Source: Bacillota bacterium (GTDB lineage Bacteria; Bacillota; Clostridia; Clostridiales; Clostridiaceae). Taken from it: 10,889 bases of DNA. The stretch is from assembly GCA_023435985.1 (NCBI GenBank), contig JAEZKY010000294.1, forward strand, positions 1 through 10,889, written 5' to 3'. The notes below the pieces were generated by a model. That model made no database searches. It was not told the origin of the DNA and saw only the letters and a program-made list of their open reading frames with translations. The position numbers and the translations under genes are program-made. Shown here one piece after another: positions 1 through 6,243 of this stretch (the stretch's first letter is position 1; each line of letters begins with the position of its first letter).

Positions 1-170
1 TGTGTTTTTATAAAAATGATTGACGACACCCTCATTCTTCCAACACCCTCCAATCCATTTATCCATGCCATTTTCTCTTCTATGAAATCTTCAAAACATT
101 CACACTTTATAATAAAGTCTGGAGAAAAATTGTCCACAAAACTATCAATTTCAGCCTCGATATATCCACA
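1..170 (-). pseudogene. Probable Lrp/AsnC-like C-terminal domain fragment, runs off left edge
   Basis: A minus-strand frame is open for 56 codons from just after an in-frame TAA (171-173) to the window edge. It has no credible start: the only ATG codons are internal and lack a ribosome binding site. The translation is rich in Asp and Glu and looks like real protein. A segment reading PDFIIKCECFEDF, followed by LEGVGRMRVSSIIFIK, resembles the ligand-binding (RAM) domain of Lrp/AsnC regulators, where a D-[YF]-[LI]-[LI]-K strand precedes a helix and a GV-x-R-x-R-T-S-x-V strand. The spacing is about two residues shorter than in E. coli Lrp. No helix-turn-helix part is seen upstream, so this is either a broken gene or the internal part of a degraded one continuing outside the window. 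The family match is by eye and uncertain; that the frame was once coding is more likely. Confidence 0.35.
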
Positions 171-207
171 TTAATCACAGTTTTTTTATAATAAAGTTTG
201 CAGAAAA
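106..207. repeat. Imperfect 23-nt direct repeat (106-128 and 185-207)
   Basis: The two copies share 21 of 23 positions, with the core TTTATAATAAAGT followed by AGAAAA, and lie 79 nt apart. On the minus strand the first copy encodes FSPDFIIK in the Lrp-like frame. The second would encode FSANFIIK and then reaches a stop two codons later. The copies therefore look like a partial duplication of coding sequence that later decayed, although the AT-rich composition lowers the significance. Confidence 0.45.
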
Positions 208-234
208 CTGAACAGAAAAAGGGACATGAGAAAA

Positions 235-306
235 GGGATAAGATTTATCAATATCTTATTTCAACACTCTCTCAAGCCTTGAAAATCAATACTTTAATCT
301 TATCCC
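235..306. repeat. Perfect 11-bp inverted repeat with 50-nt spacer
   Basis: GGGATAAGATT (235-245) is exactly matched by its reverse complement AATCTTATCCC (296-306). The spacer contains a smaller TCAAGCCTTGA palindrome. Read on the minus strand, the right-hand arm is followed by TTTTC, so transcripts leaving the DUF1015 gene could form a long stem-loop here. The loop is too long and the U-run too short for a standard intrinsic terminator. It could be a processing structure, a weak terminator, or the ends of a small mobile repeat. Confidence 0.5.
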
Positions 307-326
307 TCTGATTATTTTTCTATTTA

Positions 327-458
327 AATTTCAATATAAAAATCAATATTCTTAACTCTTTTTTCTTGTCCTTTTGCCTTAAAATCTTCAATCTTTTTTA
401 TCATGTAAGCAATCTTTATTGTTAGGTAGTCAAAGATTTTTGTTGGGAGACAATTATT
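327..458 (-). other. Short open frame of unknown nature, possibly a gene remnant
   Basis: Directly downstream of the DUF1015 stop, a minus-strand frame is open for 44 codons and ends at TAA (324-326). From its only ATG (402-404) it would give 26 residues beginning MIKKIEDFKAKGQEKR. The residue mix (Lys, Glu, Asp, aromatic residues) looks protein-like, but no ribosome binding site precedes the ATG. It overlaps the last codons of the DUF1015 gene in another frame. I do not recognise it. It may be a remnant, or chance in AT-rich DNA. Confidence 0.15.
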
Positions 459-1710
459 TTAATTCATGAATAAATAGTCCACTGCGTAGCTTAGGCTCAA
501 ACCAAGTTGATTTTGGAGGCATTACCTCTCCAATATCTGCAACACTCATTATGTCACCAACCTCAGTTGGATACATTGAGAATGCTATCTTCATATCAGT
601 ATGAACTCTTTTTTCAAGTTCTTTAAGTCCCCTTATTCCACCAATAAAATCTATTCTATCTGATGTTCTTACATCTTCAATACCTAAGATAGGCGTTAAG
701 ACGTTATTTTGCAGGATTGCAACATCAAGACTCTCTATTGGATCTTCTGCATTATAAGTTCCATCCTTTGCCTCAAGTAAATACCATTTATCTTCTACAT
801 ACATTCCAAAGGTATGCTTTTTAGATGGTTTAACGGGTTCTTTACTTATCGATTCTATTATATTAAAATTACCTTTAAGCTTCTCTAATAATTCATCTTT
901 AGTTAAGCCATTTAGGTCTTTAACAACTCTATTATAGTCCATAACCATTAAATCATTATCTGGAAATGCAACCGCTAAGAAGTAGTTAAATTCTTCATCT
1001 CCTGTATAATTAGGATTTTGCTGCCTTCTCTTAAGTCCGACTTTTACAGCCGATGCTGATCTATGATGTCCATCTGCAATATATAGATAATCTATTTCCT
1101 TAAACAAATCAATTAATTCGCTTATTATAATATCATTATCTACCACCCATACAATATGAGTTATTCCATCCTCAGCTACAAAATTATATACAGGTTTTCT
1201 TTTGCTCTCATTTTGAATCCATGCATCTATTATTTCTGATGCAATTTGGTCTTCTTTATAAGTTAAGAAAATTGGACCAGTATTGGCATCACAATAATCA
1301 ACATGATTAATTCTGTCCTTCTCTTTATCTGCTCTAGTAAATTCATGTTTTTTTATGACATTATTCATATAATCATCAATTGATGCACAAAATACTATTC
1401 CAGTTTGAGATCTTCCATTCATAATCTGTCTGTATATATAAAGACAAGGCTTTTCATCTTTAATAAACTCTCCATCTGAAATCATTCCATAAAGATTATC
1501 CCTAGCCTTTTCATACACCCTTGGGTCATGAATATCTATTGATGGGTCTAAATCTATTTCAGCTCTATCAACATGGAGAAATGAGTGGGGGTTTCCCACT
1601 ACCATTTCCCTTGCTTCTTCGCTGCTCATTACATCATAAGGTAAAGCTGCTATTTTTGAGGCTAATTCTTTAACCGGCCTTATTCCCTTAAAAGCTTTAA
1701 TTACTGCCAT
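454..1710 (-). CDS. DUF1015 family protein, serA-linked, possible serine kinase
   Basis: A complete 418-residue protein of the DUF1015 family, the usual full length. Family hallmarks visible are an N-terminal ALPYDVM segment (residues 22-28), HEFTRADKEKDR (122-133), an ANTGPIFLTY segment (142-151) and IADGHHRSASA (211-221). The DGHHR element resembles the corresponding box of ParB-fold enzymes, including the free-serine kinases SerK and SbnI, where it lies near the nucleotide-binding pocket. The start is secure: GGGAGG lies 8 nt before the ATG. The gene follows serA by only 19 nt, so the two are almost certainly co-transcribed, which suggests a role in serine or phosphoserine metabolism. As I recall, homologues beside serA in other clostridia were annotated as ParB/Spo0J-related; I cannot confirm that here. 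Family assignment is confident. The enzymatic role (for example ATP- or ADP-dependent serine phosphorylation) is inference. Confidence 0.93.
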   Translation of the reverse strand: MAVIKAFKGIRPVKELASKIAALPYDVMSSEEAREMVVGNPHSFLHVDRAEIDLDPSIDIHDPRVYEKARDNLYGMISDGEFIKDEKPCLYIYRQIMNGRSQTGIVFCASIDDYMNNVIKKHEFTRADKEKDRINHVDYCDANTGPIFLTYKEDQIASEIIDAWIQNESKRKPVYNFVAEDGITHIVWVVDNDIIISELIDLFKEIDYLYIADGHHRSASAVKVGLKRRQQNPNYTGDEEFNYFLAVAFPDNDLMVMDYNRVVKDLNGLTKDELLEKLKGNFNIIESISKEPVKPSKKHTFGMYVEDKWYLLEAKDGTYNAEDPIESLDVAILQNNVLTPILGIEDVRTSDRIDFIGGIRGLKELEKRVHTDMKIAFSMYPTEVGDIMSVADIGEVMPPKSTWFEPKLRSGLFIHELK

Positions 1711-1729
1711 TCAAAATTCCTCCCAAATA

Positions 1730-2638
1730 CTATAGATTAAAGAATTCCTTAATTACTGAAACTACTTCTTCACCAATCCTTGTTTGAGCTTCTTCAGTTG
1801 CAGCCCCAATGTGTGGTGTAACACTTACTTTTGCATGGTTTATTAATTTTTCGTTTTTAGTTGGTTCCTCTTCAAATACATCAATACCTGCTCCGGCAAT
1901 TTCTCCGTTATCAAGCGCTTCAAGTAAGGCTGCTTCATCAACAACTTTACCTCTAGCACAGTTGATAAGGTATGCTGTATTCTTCATTAATTGCAATTCT
2001 TTCTTCCCTATTAATGAACCTGCATTCTTATCGTATGGTACATGAAGTGAAATAAAGTCTGAAGTTTTTAATACTTCTTCCAATGATACAAAATCATAAG
2101 TTAACTCATCATGTTTTCCTTCAATTGTGTAATATACAACCTTCATACCTAAAGCTGTAGCTTTTTTAGCTAAAGATTGACCTATTCTTCCCATTCCAAC
2201 AATTCCAAGTGTTTTTCCTGCAATTTCAGTTCCTTGATACTTCTTTTTATTCCATTCACCATTTCTCATTGTATAATTAGCTATGGCAATAAATCTTGCA
2301 AGTGCAAACATATGTCCAATTGCAAGTTCTGCAACTGAATCTGAACTTGCAGCTGGAGTATTTCTAACTGTTACTCCTTTTCCTTGAGCCGCTGGAATGT
2401 CTATATTATCAATTCCAACTCCTGCTCTGATAGCTAATTTTAACTTTCCACCAGCTTCTACTTCAAATACATCTGAAGTAAGCTTAGTAGCTGATCTTAT
2501 AACTACTGCATCAAATTCCTTTAATTTTTCTCCTAGTACATCCTGCCCAAAATGCTCATTGACTACTTCTGCCCCAAGTGTCTCTAGAGCCGCAATTGCT
2601 GTACTTTCTAATCCGTCGTTTGTTAATACTTTGATCAT
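1730..2638 (-). CDS. serA: D-3-phosphoglycerate dehydrogenase, short form
   Basis: This 302-residue protein would oxidise 3-phosphoglycerate to 3-phosphohydroxypyruvate with a nicotinamide cofactor, the first step of serine biosynthesis in the cytoplasm. It is a D-2-hydroxyacid dehydrogenase: an N-terminal substrate-binding part, a Rossmann glycine motif GMGRIG (148-153), and catalytic Arg229 (in NCARGK), Glu258 (in DVFEEEP) and His276 (in TPHIG). It ends just after the return to the substrate domain, so it lacks the ACT or ASB regulatory domains of long SerA types and is probably not feedback-inhibited by serine in the E. coli manner. At the end of the second beta strand, where E. coli SerA has YDIENK, this protein has YTIEGK, replacing the acidic cofactor-binding residue with Thr171. 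The start is supported by AAGGGGG 9 nt before the ATG. The DUF1015 gene follows in the same operon. No serC is adjacent. Confidence 0.95.
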   Translation of the reverse strand: MIKVLTNDGLESTAIAALETLGAEVVNEHFGQDVLGEKLKEFDAVVIRSATKLTSDVFEVEAGGKLKLAIRAGVGIDNIDIPAAQGKGVTVRNTPAASSDSVAELAIGHMFALARFIAIANYTMRNGEWNKKKYQGTEIAGKTLGIVGMGRIGQSLAKKATALGMKVVYYTIEGKHDELTYDFVSLEEVLKTSDFISLHVPYDKNAGSLIGKKELQLMKNTAYLINCARGKVVDEAALLEALDNGEIAGAGIDVFEEEPTKNEKLINHAKVSVTPHIGAATEEAQTRIGEEVVSVIKEFFNL

Positions 2639-2733
2639 TTTAAGAATCCCCCTTGATTATTAAATTGCTTATTGCTTTATATTCTTTTTTATTCAACAAG
2701 AATTTAAGACATATAGAAATAAAGTATTATAAA

Positions 2734-2761
2734 ATTATATATCCTATTAAAACCATCTGAA
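2734..2761 (-). promoter_or_regulatory. Candidate sigma-A promoter for serA (proximal)
   Basis: On the minus strand TTCAGA (2756-2761) and a perfect TATAAT (2734-2739) are separated by 16 nt. Transcription would begin near 2727, giving a leader of roughly 90 nt before the serA ATG. Such matches arise easily by chance in DNA this AT-rich. Confidence 0.35.
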
Positions 2762-2916
2762 TTGTAGGGCTAAAAAAATAGCATAAATCTAAATTTTACT
2801 ATATTTCTTAATAACTTTTAAATTCCTGCAATTGCATAAGTCCCATATGATGGTTATAATTTGTTAGTTTCTAAATTTATAATATTTATCTTATATTCTT
2901 AAAACTCATTTGTTTT

Positions 2917-2945
2917 ATTCTACTACTTATTTGCTTTCAATTCAA
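2917..2945 (-). promoter_or_regulatory. Candidate sigma-A promoter for serA (distal)
   Basis: On the minus strand TTGAAT (2940-2945) and TAGAAT (2917-2922) are separated by the optimal 17 nt, with 4 of 6 and 5 of 6 consensus matches. A start here would give a leader of about 270 nt ahead of serA, long enough to hold regulatory RNA, although no known class is recognised in it. Confidence 0.35.
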
Positions 2946-3200
2946 TACTTTACAGACCAAATTATGATTTTGATTATGCTTTTATATCCTATTCTCTGTA
3001 AACGGACACAATTCTCCAAAAAGCATTATAATTTTTTCTTGGTTTATAATATAATATCTTAATACTTTTTGATGAATAAATATTTATTATGGTTCACTCT
3101 AATTTTGTATGGTAGTCCATCTTATAAAATTGCATTAAAAATTTTAGAATACCTATTTAACATTTAGGTACATTGAAATTACTATAATATAAATTCATTA

Positions 3201-3257
3201 TTATAACTTATATAATCTAACACATCCATGAATATTAGAATGAGCTGCCTTTCGCAT
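3201..3257 (-). CDS. Tiny reading frame, 18 codons, doubtful
   Basis: An ATG (3255-3257) stands 8 nt after AAAGGGAG, a fair ribosome binding site, and starts an 18-residue frame beginning MRKAAHSNIHG and ending at TAA. I do not recognise it as a known peptide. The first residues RKAAHS resemble the N-terminus of some IS200/IS605-type TnpA transposases, so this could be the 5' stub of a degraded insertion sequence. Nothing after the stop continues such a protein. The evidence is the spacing of the ribosome binding site and the six-residue resemblance only. Confidence 0.15.
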   Translation of the reverse strand: MRKAAHSNIHGCVRLYKL

Positions 3258-3365
3258 ATTATATACTCCCTTTTATGATAGACGGTTTTATTATTTTAAC
3301 TATTCATCATAGAGAAAACATATCTGTAACAAGACAACTCTTTAATTTACTAAAATAAGTAATAC

Positions 3366-4868
3366 TTAATATATACTTTTATATTTACACTCTAGATATT
3401 TCAAGAAATATTTTGTTGATATATCTTTTCCCGTTACTTTCTTAATTAATTCCTCTGGCGTGTATATAGCTCCATACTTATAAATATTATCCTTTAACCA
3501 ATCGTTAATATATGTTAAATCTCCAATTTCTAAATCTTTTATAGCACTTCCATTGTCCTTTAGCAATTGATTGAGGAATTGCCCTCCATAAATATTACCT
3601 AGAGCATAAGTTGGAAAATATCCAAACTGTCCTGCAGCCCAATGTATATCCTGCAAAATTCCTTCATTATAATTTTTAGGTTCCACTCCTAAATATTCTT
3701 TATATTTCTCATTCCAAATTCTTGGTAAATCTTTAACTTCAATTTCCTCATTGATTAGCTGTTTCTCAATCTCATACCTAATTATTATGTGCAGATTATA
3801 CGTTACTTCATCTGCTCCTGTCCTTATCAAAGAAGGAATAACATAATTAACTGAATCATAAAATTCCTCTACAGTTATATCTTTTAAATCTTCAAACTGC
3901 ATTTTAATAAAAGGTAAGATAACACTTAAAAACTCTCTGCTTTTTCCAATAATATTTTCATAAAATCTAGATTGTGATTCATGCATACCTACAGAAGCTC
4001 CATGTTCTAGTCCTGTCCCCTGGAGTTCATCTGGTATGTGTTGTTCATACAATCCATGCCCGCCTTCATGAAGAATACTAAAAATATTTCCTAACAGATC
4101 ATTTTCATAATAGTGAGTTGTTATTCTAACATCTCTATTTCCAATTTCAATTGTAAATGGATGAGTAGTTTCATCTAATCTTCCTGCTTCCATATCAAAC
4201 TTGATTATATTTAATAAAAATAAACTGAGCCTTTTTTGTTTCTCTATTTCATATTTTCCACTTATATATTTTCTATCTATATGCTTTTTGCTATTTTTAA
4301 CGTAATCCAATAATTCTAGTACTCCAATCTTCAGTTCATCAAGCAATTTATCTAATTTCCTTACAGTCATACCTTCCTCATATTGATTAAGCAGTGCATC
4401 ATATCTATTTTCTTTATAACCGTAGTATTCAGCAAATTGTCTTTTAAAGTCCACCATTTTCTCTAAATTAGGTTCAAATATTTTAAAATCATCCTTTTTC
4501 CTTGCCTCTTCCCAAGCAGCTTCTGATAAAGCTGCAGCAATAGTAAATTCCATATGCATATTTGCTGGAATTTTACTTGCTTCGTCATATACTTTCTTCA
4601 TTTCACGGATCATTGCTCTATCTATTTCAGACAGTTCATTATTAACAGGCTCAAAATACTTTATAAACTCTTCTACCGCACTTCCTGTTGATAGTTTGAA
4701 AATTTCTTCTGCTACAATTCCCATTGTAACTGATCTCTGCTCTAATGCTTTCACAGGCATAGTTATTTTCATATCCCAATAAGCAAGGTTTAACATTTTA
4801 ATAAGACTTTCAACTTTAGTAATATGCTCCCGTACTTCATTTAATTTTCTATTTACTTCTTCCTTCAA
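3366..4868 (-). CDS. M32 family metallocarboxypeptidase (carboxypeptidase Taq type)
   Basis: This complete 500-residue protein, the usual M32 length, should remove C-terminal residues from peptides in the cytoplasm using a bound metal ion. The M32 signature elements appear in order: DVRIT (246-250), the metal-binding HEGGH (267-271), HESQSR (296-301) with Glu297 as likely third ligand, RTGADEVTYNLH (349-360), and GILQDIHW (403-410). No signal peptide is present, and the protein is largely helical and charged. The start is an unusual TTG. AGGAGGTGA ends 10 nt before it, no ATG in this frame occurs before residue 25, and M32 proteins need the preceding helix, so TTG is the best choice. The gene lies about 175 nt after the peptide-transporter operon on the same strand and may be partly co-transcribed with it, which fits a role in breaking down imported peptides. 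Confidence 0.93.
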   Translation of the reverse strand: MKEEVNRKLNEVREHITKVESLIKMLNLAYWDMKITMPVKALEQRSVTMGIVAEEIFKLSTGSAVEEFIKYFEPVNNELSEIDRAMIREMKKVYDEASKIPANMHMEFTIAAALSEAAWEEARKKDDFKIFEPNLEKMVDFKRQFAEYYGYKENRYDALLNQYEEGMTVRKLDKLLDELKIGVLELLDYVKNSKKHIDRKYISGKYEIEKQKRLSLFLLNIIKFDMEAGRLDETTHPFTIEIGNRDVRITTHYYENDLLGNIFSILHEGGHGLYEQHIPDELQGTGLEHGASVGMHESQSRFYENIIGKSREFLSVILPFIKMQFEDLKDITVEEFYDSVNYVIPSLIRTGADEVTYNLHIIIRYEIEKQLINEEIEVKDLPRIWNEKYKEYLGVEPKNYNEGILQDIHWAAGQFGYFPTYALGNIYGGQFLNQLLKDNGSAIKDLEIGDLTYINDWLKDNIYKYGAIYTPEELIKKVTGKDISTKYFLKYLECKYKSIY

Positions 4869-4927
4869 CTATATCTATTCACCTCCTCTTCTATTAAATA
4901 TATATACCTCATTTATAAAGTTGACCC

Positions 4928-4956
4928 ATTATATTGATATATTTATTAGATTTTAA
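4928..4956 (-). promoter_or_regulatory. Candidate promoter for the M32 peptidase gene
   Basis: On the minus strand TTAAAA (4951-4956) and TATAAT (4928-4933) are separated by 17 nt, within the gap between the small membrane protein gene and the peptidase gene. The -10 match is perfect and the -35 is weak (4 of 6). I find no convincing terminator between the two genes, so read-through from the transporter operon is also possible. Confidence 0.35.
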
Positions 4957-5044
4957 GTAGATATATCCAATAAAAATCATAAATATTCTTGTATAGAAAA
5001 CCTTTAAAGATGAATTGTTAAAAGCTTTATCTATTTTAAATTAA

Positions 5045-5269
5045 CTAATTCATCCAAAACTTAGTTATGAATAAAATAATAAAGAAATAAATTAATACAA
5101 TGGCAATTGCAAAAGGCATTATTATTTGAAATGACGCCATAATGAGCGCTATAAAGTCTTTTCTGCTAAGCTTTGAATTTTTTAGCTGCTTAACTTCTCC
5201 TTCAGTTTGCTTATCAGTGTTTCTCTCATATTTTATCTTTTCATTTTTCCATCTTAACAAATTTATCAT
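5045..5269 (-). CDS. Small membrane protein of unknown function, coupled to oppF
   Basis: A 74-residue protein I do not recognise. The first 38 residues are highly charged (many Lys, Glu, Arg). Residues 39-69 form one long hydrophobic stretch containing Pro52, which could be a single long transmembrane helix or a tight helical hairpin, with a short C-terminal tail KFWMN. Its ATG overlaps the oppF stop in an ATGA arrangement (5266-5269), the classic sign of translational coupling. The only Shine-Dalgarno-like element, AAGG, is 1 nt before the ATG, too close to work well, so translation probably depends on ribosomes finishing oppF. As the last gene of the transporter operon it could be an accessory or assembly subunit of the permease; that is inference from position and topology. 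Sequence character and the overlap make a real gene likely. Confidence 0.7.
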   Translation of the reverse strand: MINLLRWKNEKIKYERNTDKQTEGEVKQLKNSKLSRKDFIALIMASFQIIMPFAIAIVLIYFFIILFITKFWMN

Positions 5270-6243
5270 ACCTTCATGGCTTTATGGCAAGCTACAAAAT
5301 GATTCTTCATAATCTCCCTATATTCTGGTTTTTCCTTTTCACATATTTCACTTGCATAAGGACACCTTGTATGAAACTTACACCCTGATGGAGGATTGGC
5401 AGGAGATGGTATATCCCCTTTTAATATTATTCTATTTCTTTTAGTTGTAGGATCAGGTATAGGAACAGCTGATAACAATGCTTTAGTATATGGATGAAGT
5501 GGATTTGAAAATAATTCTTCTTTATCTGTTAGTTCCACTATTGATCCTAAATACATAACACCTACTCTGTCACAAATATGCTCAACTACTGATAAATCAT
5601 GAGAAATGAACATATAGGTAAAATTCTTTTCTCTTTGAAGTTTTACTAATAAATTTATTATTTGTGCTTGTATTGAAACATCTAGTGCTGATACAGGCTC
5701 ATCTGCTACAATGAATTCTGGATTTAAGGCTAGTGCTCTTGCTATACCTATTCGCTGTCTCTGACCACCTGAGAATTCATGTGGAAACCTGTCTATTTGA
5801 TATTCTGCAAGTCCACACATATTCATTATTTCAAGAACCTTTTCCCTCATTTTCCTTTTAGTAACTAGTTTATGATCAATCAAAGCCTCTCCTATTATTT
5901 CTCCAACTGTCATTCTAGGATTCAAGGATGAATATGGATCTTGAAATATAAGCTGCATCTTTCTTCTCATATTTCTAAGTTCATCTTTCTTAACTGAATT
6001 TATTAAGGTTCCAGAAAAATATACCTTTCCAGACGTAGGCTTAAGTAAATGGAGTATTGTTCTTCCTGCAGTAGATTTTCCACAGCCAGATTCTCCAACA
6101 ATCCCTAAAACTTCTCCTTTTCTTATTTCAAAAGAAATATCATCTACTGCTTTTACCTGTCCAATAGTTCTTTTAAAAAATCCACCTTTAATTGGGAAAT
6201 ATTTTTTTAAATTTTCAACTTTTAATATTACTTCACTTTCCAT
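5266..6243 (-). CDS. oppF: Oligopeptide ABC transporter ATP-binding protein OppF
   Basis: This 325-residue cytoplasmic ATPase is one of two that would power peptide import through the OppB-OppC channel. Visible motifs are Walker A GESGCGKST (50-58), Q-loop Gln101, ABC signature FSGGQ (157-161), Walker B FIVADEP (177-183) and switch His215. The C-terminal oligopeptide-transporter extension carries CKFHTRCPYASEIC with Cys288, Cys294 and Cys301, plus Cys319, the four-cysteine pattern associated with an iron-sulfur cluster in Opp/Dpp ATPases. The ATG directly abuts the oppD stop with no gap, and AAAGGGGG inside the end of oppD serves as its ribosome binding site, about 11 nt upstream. The stop overlaps the start of the following small membrane protein gene. 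The general role is certain. Oligopeptides rather than dipeptides or nickel as substrate is inferred from the A-B-C-D-F gene order. Confidence 0.95.
   Translation of the reverse strand: MESEVILKVENLKKYFPIKGGFFKRTIGQVKAVDDISFEIRKGEVLGIVGESGCGKSTAGRTILHLLKPTSGKVYFSGTLINSVKKDELRNMRRKMQLIFQDPYSSLNPRMTVGEIIGEALIDHKLVTKRKMREKVLEIMNMCGLAEYQIDRFPHEFSGGQRQRIGIARALALNPEFIVADEPVSALDVSIQAQIINLLVKLQREKNFTYMFISHDLSVVEHICDRVGVMYLGSIVELTDKEELFSNPLHPYTKALLSAVPIPDPTTKRNRIILKGDIPSPANPPSGCKFHTRCPYASEICEKEKPEYREIMKNHFVACHKAMKV

Larger units (their letters stand above)
2639..3365. other. 727-nt AT-rich intergenic region
   Basis: This stretch lies between the M32 peptidase gene and serA. I find no convincing gene, tRNA, T-box or recognisable riboswitch. 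In particular there is no reverse-complement match to the T-box core AGGGTGGNACCGCG. It contains two candidate sigma-A promoters for serA, a tiny reading frame at 3201-3257, a short AT-only palindrome (3075-3088) and a 6-bp TACCTA/TAGGTA hairpin near 3150-3171. No clear intrinsic terminator follows the peptidase gene. The length and composition would suit a region where a gene has been lost, but no serC remnant can be read. Confidence 0.6.

Noticed and set aside
16..174. Plus-strand 52-codon frame beginning MIDDTLILP
   Set aside because: It is the antisense of the minus-strand Lrp-like frame, with the Ser/Pro-rich composition typical of a shadow and no ribosome binding site.
1809..2045. Plus-strand frame inside serA (and similar ones at 2397-2663, 7076-7369, 8635-8892 and 9521-9820)
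   Set aside because: All lie antisense to clearly identified genes, have low-complexity Ser/Thr/Pro/Ile-rich translations and lack supporting ribosome binding sites.
2639..2916. T-box or known riboswitch in the serA leader
   Set aside because: The conserved T-box core is absent, and no known riboswitch core could be recognised by eye.
3075..3088. 14-bp AT-only palindrome AATAAATATTTATT
   Set aside because: Such palindromes are expected by chance in DNA this AT-rich, and nothing around it suggests a function.
5000..5044. Terminator after the small membrane protein gene
   Set aside because: Only weak, poorly paired AT-rich stems such as CTTTAAAG can be drawn, without a GC-rich stem followed by a U-run.
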